From NCBI RefSeq assembly GCF_017798205.1, contig NZ_CP060010.1, forward strand, positions 2,046,001 through 2,110,000: DNA of 64,000 nt. The letters are read 5' to 3'. Under the pieces are notes generated by a model. It did not search any database and had not been told where the DNA came from. It saw only the letters and a program-made list of their open reading frames with translations. Both the position numbers and the translations under genes were made by a program. Of this stretch, positions 8,260 to 16,519 are shown in pieces. How positions within the stretch are numbered: position 1 is the stretch's first letter; each line of letters begins with the position of its first letter. The stretch is from Cognatishimia activa (GTDB lineage Bacteria > Pseudomonadota > Alphaproteobacteria > Rhodobacterales > Rhodobacteraceae).

Positions 8260-9354
8260 TTATTTCAGAGTGTCCGCGAAGGCACGGCCAAGACCTGCGT
8301 TCGAGGTCTGAGCACCGGCCCAGAATGGAACTGCCACTTCAGCAAAGGCACGCTGGGATGCCCATACTTCTGCGAAGAAGTCGTTCTCATCTGCTGCAGC
8401 CTGCAGAGCTTTCGCTGCCGCTGCAGAATACTCGGTGAAGTAATCCGCTGGAGTATCCTCAAGGATAACACCGTGGTTGTCTGTCAGGTCTTTCAGAGCC
8501 TTACCGTTTTCAAGAATACGGTAGGACATGGACTTGGACAGAGACGCGTTTGCCGCAACTTCCAGAGCTTTCTTCTCAACGTCAGACAGGGAGTCATAGA
8601 AGTCGCCGTTTACATACATGTCGGCGTTCACAACAACCTGGTGCAGACCTTGCAGATAGTAGTGCTTCAGCACTTTCTGGAAACCAAACACGGAGTCAGG
8701 CTTCGGGCAGCACCATTCTGCCGCGTCGATTGTGCCTTTTTCCAGCGCTGGCAGGATGTCACCGCCGCCCATTGCGACCGCAGGAACACCGATGTCAGCA
8801 TAAGCAGCACCAACCATGCCTGGAGGGGCACGGAAACGCATCTGACGGAAGTCATCCATGGATTTGATTGGCTCTGGGAACCAACCCAGTGCTTCTGGGC
8901 CAACAGGCTGCAGCATGAAGCCTTTGACGTTTACGCCCATTTCGTCCCACAGACGGTCATACAGCTCTTTACCGCCGCCATACTGGAACCAGCTCAGGAA
9001 TGCGATGTTGTCCATGCCGACGCCGGCACCCGCAACAGGCGCACCAAAGAGGTTCGCTGCAACGTGCTTACCACCCCAGTAGTGGGTCCATGCAAAGCCA
9101 CCTTCGACCAGGCCCGCGTCAACCGCGTCCATGATGTCACGTGGGCCAACGACCGCGCCAGCTGGCAGTACTTCGATGGTCAGGGAACCACCTGTCAGAG
9201 CAGCAACGTCTTTGCCGAATTCGTTCAGCATAAAGACTTCGTCTGCAGTGTTAGGCAAAACCGACTGGATGCGCAGAACTTTTTCCGCCATCGCCGAGGT
9301 CGCCATAAGCGCCAATGTTGCGGCACCTGCCGCTACATGTCTTAGTTTGAACAT
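8260..9354 (-). CDS. TRAP transporter substrate-binding protein (DctP family)
   Basis: The 364-residue protein has a clear signal peptide (MFKLRHVAAGAATLALMATSAMA, cleavage after about residue 23) and then the DctP fold opening with LRIQSVLPNTADEVF. GGAGG lies 7 bases before the ATG. The central MRFRAPPG segment matches the region carrying the ligand-anchoring arginine of TRAP binding proteins, which usually bind carboxylates or sulfonates. An unusual CCPKPDS stretch follows the substrate-contact tryptophan region. It would capture the substrate in the periplasm for the fused permease encoded next. Ligand identity is not deducible, but the context points to a small hydroxylated acid. Confidence 0.9.
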   Translation of the reverse strand: MFKLRHVAAGAATLALMATSAMAEKVLRIQSVLPNTADEVFMLNEFGKDVAALTGGSLTIEVLPAGAVVGPRDIMDAVDAGLVEGGFAWTHYWGGKHVAANLFGAPVAGAGVGMDNIAFLSWFQYGGGKELYDRLWDEMGVNVKGFMLQPVGPEALGWFPEPIKSMDDFRQMRFRAPPGMVGAAYADIGVPAVAMGGGDILPALEKGTIDAAEWCCPKPDSVFGFQKVLKHYYLQGLHQVVVNADMYVNGDFYDSLSDVEKKALEVAANASLSKSMSYRILENGKALKDLTDNHGVILEDTPADYFTEYSAAAAKALQAAADENDFFAEVWASQRAFAEVAVPFWAGAQTSNAGLGRAFADTLK

Positions 9355-9487
9355 TTATTGTCCTCCCATTTAAAAACCTTCGTCGTTCTTTTTGGTCCCG
9401 AGGCTGAAGGCATTGCCTCAGAGTTTGTTGGGGTCTGAAGTGACCCGAAATCCGTGCCGGAAACCGACAAGAATAGCGCGGCGCACA

Positions 9488-11089
9488 TCATGTTCTCGCA
9501 TCCTCCAATACGAGATCGGCGGCTTTTTCGCCGATCATGATGCACGGTGCATTGGTGTTCCCACTGACGATGGTCGGCATGATCGACGCGTCTGCAACGC
9601 GCAGCCCGTCGATGCCTTTGACCTTGAGACGAGGGTCGACGACGGCTTTGTCGTCGATGCCCATCTTGCAGGTGCCAGTGGGGTGATAGATCGTCACGGC
9701 AGTACGCCGCGCCCAATCCAATGTTCCTTCGAAATCGTCAAACGCCACATCTTTGCCCGGTGCGTGCTCTTCCGAGATATGCGCCTTGAGAGGGGCTGTG
9801 TTCGAGATCTTGCGGGCAATCTGGATGCCTTTCACGATGGTTTTGCAGTCAAGGTCCGTCGCCAGATAGTTCGGGTGAATTTCCGGATGATCATCCATAT
9901 TCGCCGAGCGGATTTTCAGATGCCCGGCACTTTCCGGGCGCAATTGCAGAACCGAGGCCGTAAAGGCCGAGAATTTATGCGGGCCATCCGCCGGTTTGTC
10001 CGCGCTCCATGGTTGGATGTGGAACTGAATATCTGGAGTCTCTAAATGCTCTTCGGTCTTGAGGAACCCAGTGCCAAGGCTTGCCGCCATGGTCATTGGG
10101 CCGCGCTGTGTCAGCGCATATTGCATCGCGATCAAACCCTGTTTGAAGACGTTGCTGGCCTCTGTGTTGATCGTGCTGAGATCGGTCTTATAAACGGGCC
10201 GCGCTTGCAGATGGTCTTGCAGGTTCTTGCCCACGCCGCTCAGCGCTGCATTGACTTCGATGCCATGTGGCTTGAGCTCTTCAGGGTCTCCGACGCCCGA
10301 TAGCATCAGGATCTGAGGTGAACCAATTGCGCCAGCGCTTAGGATCACCTCGCAGCGCGCAGAGATGGTTTGCATCTCGCCGCCGAGCCGTACACGGATA
10401 CCAGTGGCGCGGCCGTCTTCGATCAGAACTTTCTCTGTCTGCGCGCCAGTGATGATGGTCAGGTTTGGACGGTCTTTTGCGGGCCGCAGATAAGCGACCG
10501 CAGAAGAACACCGACGTCCGCCCTTCATGGTCAGTTGGAAATACCCGACACCCTCTTGGTCTTCGCCATTGTAATCTGGCGTGCGCTTGTACCCCGCAGC
10601 CACAGCAGCATCGAGCCACTTGTCGACGACCTCGCGAGTTAGCCGCGAGTCCTGAACTGACAGCGGCCCGTCAGAGCCGCGCACATCGTTGGAATGTTCG
10701 CCATGCCAGGTCTCGGCACGCATAAACAGGGGCTTCACACTGTCCCAGGACCAGCCTGTGCACCCAAGCTGCGCCCAGTGATCATAGTCCTGAGGCTGTC
10801 CGCGTACATAAAGCAATCCGTTGATAGAGCTCGACCCGCCCAGAACCCGACCTCGCGGCCATGCAATCGCGCGACCCGCGATCCCTGCGTCGCTTTCGGT
10901 GACATAGCGCCAATCCGTATTCGGGTTACCCATCGTGCGGAAATATCCGACCGGAATATGGATCCACGGATTGCGATCAGGTGGTCCTGCCTCGACAAGC
11001 GCAACGCTGTAGCGTCCGTCCTCTGACAGACGGTTCGCGAGCGCACATCCGGCAGAGCCGGCACCAACAACTACGAAGTCAAACTTCAT
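9488..11089 (-). CDS. GMC-family FAD alcohol dehydrogenase (choline dehydrogenase/IseJ-like)
   Basis: The 533-residue protein has the GMC signature: FAD-binding GAGSAG at residues 9-14, the motif GRVLGGSSSINGLLYVRG near 80-97, and the C-terminal active-site segment with HPTGTCKMG starting at His469 and GNTNAP further on. GMC enzymes oxidise primary alcohols to aldehydes, passing electrons to the respiratory chain. It is divergent from an IclR regulator and upstream of the TRAP genes on the same strand. This arrangement matches published isethionate clusters, in which IseJ (GMC type) oxidises isethionate to sulfoacetaldehyde, IseR is IclR-type and the transporter may be TRAP. The substrate assignment remains inference. 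Confidence 0.88.
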   Translation of the reverse strand: MKFDFVVVGAGSAGCALANRLSEDGRYSVALVEAGPPDRNPWIHIPVGYFRTMGNPNTDWRYVTESDAGIAGRAIAWPRGRVLGGSSSINGLLYVRGQPQDYDHWAQLGCTGWSWDSVKPLFMRAETWHGEHSNDVRGSDGPLSVQDSRLTREVVDKWLDAAVAAGYKRTPDYNGEDQEGVGYFQLTMKGGRRCSSAVAYLRPAKDRPNLTIITGAQTEKVLIEDGRATGIRVRLGGEMQTISARCEVILSAGAIGSPQILMLSGVGDPEELKPHGIEVNAALSGVGKNLQDHLQARPVYKTDLSTINTEASNVFKQGLIAMQYALTQRGPMTMAASLGTGFLKTEEHLETPDIQFHIQPWSADKPADGPHKFSAFTASVLQLRPESAGHLKIRSANMDDHPEIHPNYLATDLDCKTIVKGIQIARKISNTAPLKAHISEEHAPGKDVAFDDFEGTLDWARRTAVTIYHPTGTCKMGIDDKAVVDPRLKVKGIDGLRVADASIMPTIVSGNTNAPCIMIGEKAADLVLEDART

Positions 11090-11106
11090 TTACCACCTAA
11101 ATATCA

Positions 11107-11133
11107 AAAATTGAGACTTTTAATCTCGATTTT
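11107..11133. promoter_or_regulatory. Inverted repeat, candidate IclR operator
   Basis: AAAATTGAGA at 11107-11116 and TCTCGATTTT at 11124-11133 form an inverted repeat matching at 9 of 10 positions, with a 7-base spacer. It sits in the short region between the divergent GMC and IclR genes, 18 bases before the GMC start codon and 64 before the preferred IclR start. IclR-type regulators commonly bind such partly palindromic sites between the regulator and its target operon. Confidence 0.5.
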
Positions 11134-11197
11134 GGTAAAAAAGCACGGTATCGTGATTCGCGGAAATTGCACTAACTTTTTTTCGGAGACATTCGAT

Positions 11198-11965
11198 TTG
11201 TCGGAGAGCGACCGTATCCCAACCAACCTCAGAACCCTGTTGATCCTTGAGATATTGGGCAAAAGCGATCGGGCGATGTCGGCCACTGAGATCAATGATC
11301 AACTTGGGCTGCCCAAGCAAACGGTCCACCGGCTATGCGCAACACTGGAAGAAAACGGTTTCCTCACCCGTCCGGGCAATGCCAAGAAGTACCAGGTGGC
11401 ACGGCGGTTGCGAGACCTTGGGTCAGGGCTCTTGCACAACTCCAGAGATCACATTGCGCGTCACCAGATCCTCAAGGAAGTGGCCGCTCAGGTGGGCGAA
11501 ACTGTGAACTACGCCGCGCCGGGTAATTCCGGAATGCATTATCTGGATCGTGTCGAAACAGATTGGCCATTTCGCATCCAGCTTCCCATTGGCACAAGCG
11601 TTCCGTTTCATTGCACCGCAAGTGGCAAGACGTTTCTGGCCAGTCTGACACCGAAAAACCGCGAAGCGATAATATCGTCTCTGGATCTCAAACAGATGAC
11701 GCACAAGACCCACAGCGATCCCGATGTTTTGCTGGCCGAATTGCGCAAGATCCGCAAGCAGGGGTATGCGCTGGACGAAGAGGAGTTTATGGACGGCATG
11801 ATAGCTATTGCCGTTCCAGTCGTTGATCCGCAGGGACGCTTCGTGGCCGCGGTCGCGTACCATGGCCCAACGCAGCGCATGACTTTGAACGAAGCCGTGG
11901 AGCGCAAAGATCTCTTACTTGTCGCCGCAGAGAAACTCAGCACTGTCCTGTTTCAAGTTGACTGA
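11198..11965 (+). CDS. IclR-family transcriptional regulator (TTG start)
   Basis: From the TTG at 11198 the protein has 255 residues, the usual IclR length. GGAG at 11185-11188 lies 9 bases upstream, whereas the longer frame back to 11111 (also a TTG) would read through the palindromic operator and add 29 residues alien to the family. The N-terminal winged helix-turn-helix covers about residues 15-75 (SATEINDQLGLPKQTVHRL), and the effector-binding domain follows with GYALDEEEFMDGMIAIAVPV. It is divergent from the GMC/TRAP operon and upstream of a PLP-enzyme gene, and probably controls both in response to the imported substrate. Confidence 0.85.
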   Translation: MSESDRIPTNLRTLLILEILGKSDRAMSATEINDQLGLPKQTVHRLCATLEENGFLTRPGNAKKYQVARRLRDLGSGLLHNSRDHIARHQILKEVAAQVGETVNYAAPGNSGMHYLDRVETDWPFRIQLPIGTSVPFHCTASGKTFLASLTPKNREAIISSLDLKQMTHKTHSDPDVLLAELRKIRKQGYALDEEEFMDGMIAIAVPVVDPQGRFVAAVAYHGPTQRMTLNEAVERKDLLLVAAEKLSTVLFQVD

Positions 11966-12069
11966 GCTTTCTTACGATGGTTCCTGAACGACCAAATGAT
12001 GGCGTCTGGTTGTCTTGAGGTTTTCTTAAGAACGACTTTATGTGCCGCCAGCTATCTCGGAGGCGATGA

Positions 12070-13113
12070 ATGGAATTGTTGCAAAACACGTTGCGTGGCG
12101 GCGGCAAGATCGCGGAAAACGCACCTTTTCCTTCTGTGGACGAAACGCGTGTCGAGGTTCTTCTGCGCCATTTCGACGGCGATGTCACAACGCCATTGGT
12201 GGATGCGAATAGATTGGCCTCGGTTGGCGCGTTCTGGGTCAAGGACGAACGAAGCCGCATGGGGTTGGGCTCTTTCAAAGCGCTCGGCGCGGCCTATGTG
12301 ATCGCGCGTCAGGCGTCAGACCTCAACAAGGCTCCCGATGCCGACACGTTGAAGGGGCGCACCTATGTGACCGCGAGTGCTGGCAATCATGGAATTAGCG
12401 TTGCGAGTGGCGCGCGCATGTTCGGTGCAGAGGCTGTCGTCTATATTGCCGAAACAGTTCCCGTCGCGTTTGAAGACCGACTAAAAGGCTTTGGCGCCAG
12501 CGTGATACGCGAAGGTGCTGATTATGCCACATCCATGCAGGCTGCGGCTCAGGCGGCAGAGGCGCAGGGCTGGATCCTGTTGTCGGACAGCTCTTGGGAA
12601 GGCTATGTCGAGCTGCCGTACATCTTGATGGAAGGCTATCTACAGATGGCCCATGAGGTGGTGTCTCAATGCGCTGAAGTGCCTACGCATGTTTTCCTTC
12701 AGGCTGGCGTGGGCGGCATGGCCGGAGCGGTCGCGGCCTATATCCGCAAGGTCTGGGGCGACGAGCCGCGGATCATAGTCGTTGAACCAGAGGCCGCGCC
12801 TGCTTTGCTGGCCAGTGTGCGTGCGGGCACTTGTGTCTTTGCGGATGGGCCAGACAGCATCATGGGGCGTTTGGATTGCAAAGAGCCTTCGTTGATTGCC
12901 CTAAATGGTCTTGCCCGCGACGCAGATGATTTCCTAACGATCAGTGACGACGACGTAAGACAGCGCCTACCGCAAATGGCGGCCTCGGACCTTGCCACGA
13001 CTGCATCTGGAGGGGCGGGCATAGCCGCTGCGATGATGCCAGAGGTGCAGGAGGCTTTGGGCATTGGACCAAGATCTCGCATTCTGTGTTTTCTGTCTGA
13101 GATTCCTGAATAG
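12070..13113 (+). CDS. PLP-dependent lyase (diaminopropionate ammonia-lyase/threonine dehydratase-like)
   Basis: The 347-residue protein is a fold-type II PLP enzyme. Lys70 in GLGSFKALG is the expected Schiff-base lysine, ASAGNHG holds the cofactor pocket, and GVGGMAGAV is the phosphate-binding glycine loop. The context RMGLGSFKALGAAYVI is closer to diaminopropionate ammonia-lyase than to IlvA, but the protein is about 50 residues shorter than YgeX. GGAGG lies 6 bases before the ATG. It follows the IclR gene by about 100 bases on the same strand, so it may belong to the same regulon, deaminating or beta-eliminating an amino acid. It does not look like the cysteate sulfo-lyase CuyA, which belongs to a different branch. 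Confidence 0.78.
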   Translation: MELLQNTLRGGGKIAENAPFPSVDETRVEVLLRHFDGDVTTPLVDANRLASVGAFWVKDERSRMGLGSFKALGAAYVIARQASDLNKAPDADTLKGRTYVTASAGNHGISVASGARMFGAEAVVYIAETVPVAFEDRLKGFGASVIREGADYATSMQAAAQAAEAQGWILLSDSSWEGYVELPYILMEGYLQMAHEVVSQCAEVPTHVFLQAGVGGMAGAVAAYIRKVWGDEPRIIVVEPEAAPALLASVRAGTCVFADGPDSIMGRLDCKEPSLIALNGLARDADDFLTISDDDVRQRLPQMAASDLATTASGGAGIAAAMMPEVQEALGIGPRSRILCFLSEIPE

Positions 13114-13325
13114 AGGTCAAATGCTGTGCGCCGTTTTCGGGCGATAGGCGCTGGGTTCGCCCGAAGTTGCACTGCAGCAGTTTGGACATCGTACTAATAC
13201 TGTGGGGCTATGCGTCGTTCTGCGCAGCAATTAAACGACCCCCGAACTGTTGACCTTTTGGTCGAGTCGGGCTTAAGGCGAGCGCACACAGCTCTTCACG
13301 TCCCCAAAAAGTAGAGGTAAGCCTT

Positions 13326-15086
13326 ATGCGGCCAAGCCTATCTAGCCTATTTCCAGCGCGTCTTTGGATTAACAAAGTCTCGCCGGATAGCCTGAGAGCT
13401 GATCTTTTCGCTGGATTTTCCAATGCGGCCATCGTCGTGCCGCAAGGCGTGGCATTCGCAACGATTGCAGGGCTGCCTCCGGAGTACGGGCTGTACACAG
13501 CGATGATTACCGCTGTTGTCGCTGCTCTTTGGGGCTCGTCCATGGTGATGATTTCCGGGCCGACGACGGCGATCTCAGCGCTATTGTTTGCAACCTTGCA
13601 GGACCTGGCTGTACCGGGATCCGCGGAATTCATCCAATTGGCACTGTTGCTCACAGTGATGGTAGGCGTCTTTCAGATGCTAGCGGGGATCGCACGACTC
13701 GGAGGGCTTGTATCCTTCGTTTCGCATTCTGTCATGACCGCATTCACCGCAGCAGCAGCTGTTTTGATCGGCGTCAGCCAGTTGGCGGGTGCACTTGGCT
13801 TACACGTGGAAGGTGGCGGCAATGTTCTGGAACGTCTGATCCGCGTCGGAGAAGCCATTTCAGAAACCAATATGTCTTCGACCATTGTGGCGGCAGTGTC
13901 TCTGATTTCCGTTGTGATCTTGCAGACCTATGCCAAACGTTTGCCAGGCTTCCTGATCGCGCTGATCCTGGGGGCGGCTGTGGCCTATGCCATGGGAGGC
14001 GCTGAGGCCGGTATTGCCATGGTCGGTGAATTGCCCTCGGCCTTCCCAATCTTCGCTCCACCGACAGAAAACCTGAACAAACTGGCGGACCTGGCGCCGG
14101 CGGCTTCTGCTATCGCACTTGTTGGCCTGCTCGAAGCGATCTCGATCGGCCGCGCTTTTGCGGTGCGGCGTCACGAGAAATTTGACGCGAACCAAGAAAT
14201 GATCGGGCAGGGCCTGTCCAACACCGTCGGCGGTTTCTTTCAGTGCTATGCGGGGTCTGGCTCGTTCACACGCTCTGGCGTCAACGCTGAGGGCGGCGCG
14301 CAAACGCCACTGGCGGGTGTTTTTGCCAGCATGTTTCTTGCCCTGATCCTTCTGCTCTTTGCCCCGTTGATCAAGTTCATCCCGGTTCCGGCCATGGCAG
14401 GTCTGATCCTGTTTGTGGCCTGGCGTTTGATTGACCGCAAAGAGCTGCATCACGTGATCACAACCAGCCGCCCCGAGACAGTCATTCTGGTTTTGACACT
14501 TGGCGCTGGGCTGTTCATCGAGCTGGATTTCGCGATCTATGTCGGCGTGATCGCGTCCTTTGCTGTGTTCATCTACGAAAGCTCTCACCCGTCTATTGTC
14601 GTCAGCGCACCTGCAGTAACCAAATCAGGACGCCGCAAATTCCGCAACGCAGACACTCATAAAATCCCGGAATGCCCTCAGATCGTATCGATCCGGATTG
14701 ATGGTCCTTTGTATTTCGGATCCGTCGACCACGTCGAAGAAGAGTGGGACAAATTCCGTGCGGCGCGTCCTAACCAGACGCATGTGATTTTCTATCTCAA
14801 AGGTTTTGGTAAAATCGACTTGGCCGGCGCTGATTTCTTGATCCGTCATATCCGCGAAATTCGCGCTGCTGGTGGCAGTTTCCGTATCGTGGCGCTCTTC
14901 CCGCCCTTGCTGCAGAGTTTGCGGCGCTTCCATGTGATCGAAGAGATCGGCGAAGACCACCTGCATATTTCAAAGGGTGAAGCCTTGGATGCAGCGACCA
15001 AAGAGTTGAACAACGACATCTGCGCGAACTGCAAGAAACGCGTGTTCACGGAATGCGCGGATTTGCCCGGCGGCAACAAAGCCTAA
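13326..15086 (+). CDS. SulP-family anion permease with STAS domain
   Basis: The 586-residue protein starts with a SulP/SLC26 transporter core (NAAIVVPQGVAFATIAGLPP, then GLYTAMI and repeated glycine-rich helices) of 10-14 membrane segments, followed from about residue 435 by a cytoplasmic STAS domain. SulP proteins move sulfate, bicarbonate or other anions. The tail carries a CxxC-like CANCKKRVFTEC segment, which is unusual for STAS ends and could bind metal or form a disulfide. It stands downstream of the IclR/PLP-lyase genes and convergent with glycerate kinase. If the neighbouring operon degrades an organosulfonate, sulfate traffic would be a natural role, but this is conjecture. Confidence 0.88.
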   Translation: MRPSLSSLFPARLWINKVSPDSLRADLFAGFSNAAIVVPQGVAFATIAGLPPEYGLYTAMITAVVAALWGSSMVMISGPTTAISALLFATLQDLAVPGSAEFIQLALLLTVMVGVFQMLAGIARLGGLVSFVSHSVMTAFTAAAAVLIGVSQLAGALGLHVEGGGNVLERLIRVGEAISETNMSSTIVAAVSLISVVILQTYAKRLPGFLIALILGAAVAYAMGGAEAGIAMVGELPSAFPIFAPPTENLNKLADLAPAASAIALVGLLEAISIGRAFAVRRHEKFDANQEMIGQGLSNTVGGFFQCYAGSGSFTRSGVNAEGGAQTPLAGVFASMFLALILLLFAPLIKFIPVPAMAGLILFVAWRLIDRKELHHVITTSRPETVILVLTLGAGLFIELDFAIYVGVIASFAVFIYESSHPSIVVSAPAVTKSGRRKFRNADTHKIPECPQIVSIRIDGPLYFGSVDHVEEEWDKFRAARPNQTHVIFYLKGFGKIDLAGADFLIRHIREIRAAGGSFRIVALFPPLLQSLRRFHVIEEIGEDHLHISKGEALDAATKELNNDICANCKKRVFTECADLPGGNKA

Positions 15087-15094
15087 AATTGCGA

Positions 15095-16354
15095 CTACTC
15101 AGCGCGCAGGAATATCTGCAAGTCCGCGACATTGGTGCCCGTCGCTCCGGTGATCAATAGATCGCCGGATGCCTCGAGCGCTTTATAGCTGTCGTTTTGG
15201 TCCAGAAAGTCTGACAAAGACAGATCCTGTTTTGCCAAACGTGCGAGCGTTTGATCGTCCACGACTCCTCCTGCGGCATCGGTCGGGCCATCCCGTCCGT
15301 CTGTGCCACCGCTCAGAAAGACCCATGCGCCGGGCATGCCCCGGCGTTCGGCCTCTTGTGCGACGCGCAACGCAAGCTCTTGATTCCGGCCGCCTCGGCC
15401 TGACCCTTTCAAAACCACGGTGGTCTCTCCGCCAAAGGCCAAGGCTTTGCCCGCGGGCAGTCTCAGTGCCTCGCCGACAACGCGCTCTGCAGCCTCCTGG
15501 ACGTCTCCTTCAAGCGGATTTGGGCTGATGTCAGCGTTGAGTGCAGCGGCCATAGCCGACAGGGAGAGGCCGTTAGACCCGATCAAATGCGCTTCGGGTT
15601 CCGGTTGGCCTTCTAGCGGTTTTGGCGTCAAAAGTGCATCCCGCACAGAGGATGGACATTGCTCCCACACCCCAGCTGACTGCAAAATCTCGCGGGCGTC
15701 ATCAGAGGTGCCTGCTCGGCTCAACGTAGGGCCGCTGCCAACGAGTCGCATGTCATCGCCCAAAACATCGGACAGAACAAAACTGATCACGCGCGCCGGA
15801 GCCGCTGTCGCCAAAAGCCCGCCGCCTTTGGTGCGGGACAAAGACTGGCGGACGATGTTCATGCTGCCGATGTCCAGGCCTGATCCGAGCAGAAGTTCGT
15901 TGACTTTGATCTTGTCAGCGAGGCTCACGCCATCAATCGGTGCTGGCAGCAATGCTGACGCACCACCTGACACCAGTGCAAGGATGACATCGCCGTCTTT
16001 GGCGTCGCGAAGCATATCCTCTGCGCACAGAGCAGCCTCAGCCCCTTTCGCGTCTGGAACAGGATGGGCCGCGGCCAAGATCTCGATCCCGTCGCATTGC
16101 GTATCGTTTTCATAGTTCGTGATCGCCAATACGCGGCGCGGCTCAAAGGGTCCCAATGCCTCAAGGGCGGCTTGCGCCATACCTACTGCTGCTTTGCCAA
16201 ACGCGAGGATATAGAGATCGCCAGCGACCCGATTTGGGTCGAAATGCGCGTGTATGGCCGCCGATGTCGCCCTCTTTGGGTCTGCTGCCTGAACGCCCCG
16301 CTGAAACGCGAATTCAGCCTGTTCGCGCAGCGCAGCTCGTGGATTGTCATTCAT
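15095..16354 (-). CDS. Glycerate 2-kinase (DUF4147/MOFRL family)
   Basis: The start at 16354 gives 419 residues and is preceded by GGGAGG 5 bases away; the frame runs 38 codons further upstream with an atypical cysteine-rich sequence, so that longer start is rejected. The N-terminal DUF4147 domain carries AFGKAAVGMAQAAL and LVSGGASALL, and the C-terminal MOFRL domain carries GGETTVVLKGSGRGGRNQE and LSGGTDGRDGPTDAAGG. These belong to the GckA/TtuD kinases, which phosphorylate D-glycerate to 2-phosphoglycerate in the cytoplasm, using ATP. Older annotations call such genes hydroxypyruvate reductase. It is convergent with the SulP gene, with 8 bases between the stops. Confidence 0.88.
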   Translation of the reverse strand: MNDNPRAALREQAEFAFQRGVQAADPKRATSAAIHAHFDPNRVAGDLYILAFGKAAVGMAQAALEALGPFEPRRVLAITNYENDTQCDGIEILAAAHPVPDAKGAEAALCAEDMLRDAKDGDVILALVSGGASALLPAPIDGVSLADKIKVNELLLGSGLDIGSMNIVRQSLSRTKGGGLLATAAPARVISFVLSDVLGDDMRLVGSGPTLSRAGTSDDAREILQSAGVWEQCPSSVRDALLTPKPLEGQPEPEAHLIGSNGLSLSAMAAALNADISPNPLEGDVQEAAERVVGEALRLPAGKALAFGGETTVVLKGSGRGGRNQELALRVAQEAERRGMPGAWVFLSGGTDGRDGPTDAAGGVVDDQTLARLAKQDLSLSDFLDQNDSYKALEASGDLLITGATGTNVADLQIFLRAE

Positions 16355-16519
16355 GGCGGCCTCCCTTTTTCGTAGGCGTAAGCGCTTTGTCGAACATACG
16401 CAACACAGAGCCTTGCACCATATGCAAATCGAACTTGCACCAAGCAAAACAGGTTGTGTCTTGGCCATTTGCCGGCGTCAGCCTAATACTGCATCACTTG
16501 TCAACGAACCGAGTCCCCC

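Noticed and set aside
12070-13113. L-cysteate sulfo-lyase (CuyA), because of the possible sulfonate context
   Set aside because: The active-site lysine context GSFKALG and the glycine loop are of the threonine dehydratase/diaminopropionate ammonia-lyase branch, not the D-cysteine desulfhydrase branch of CuyA.
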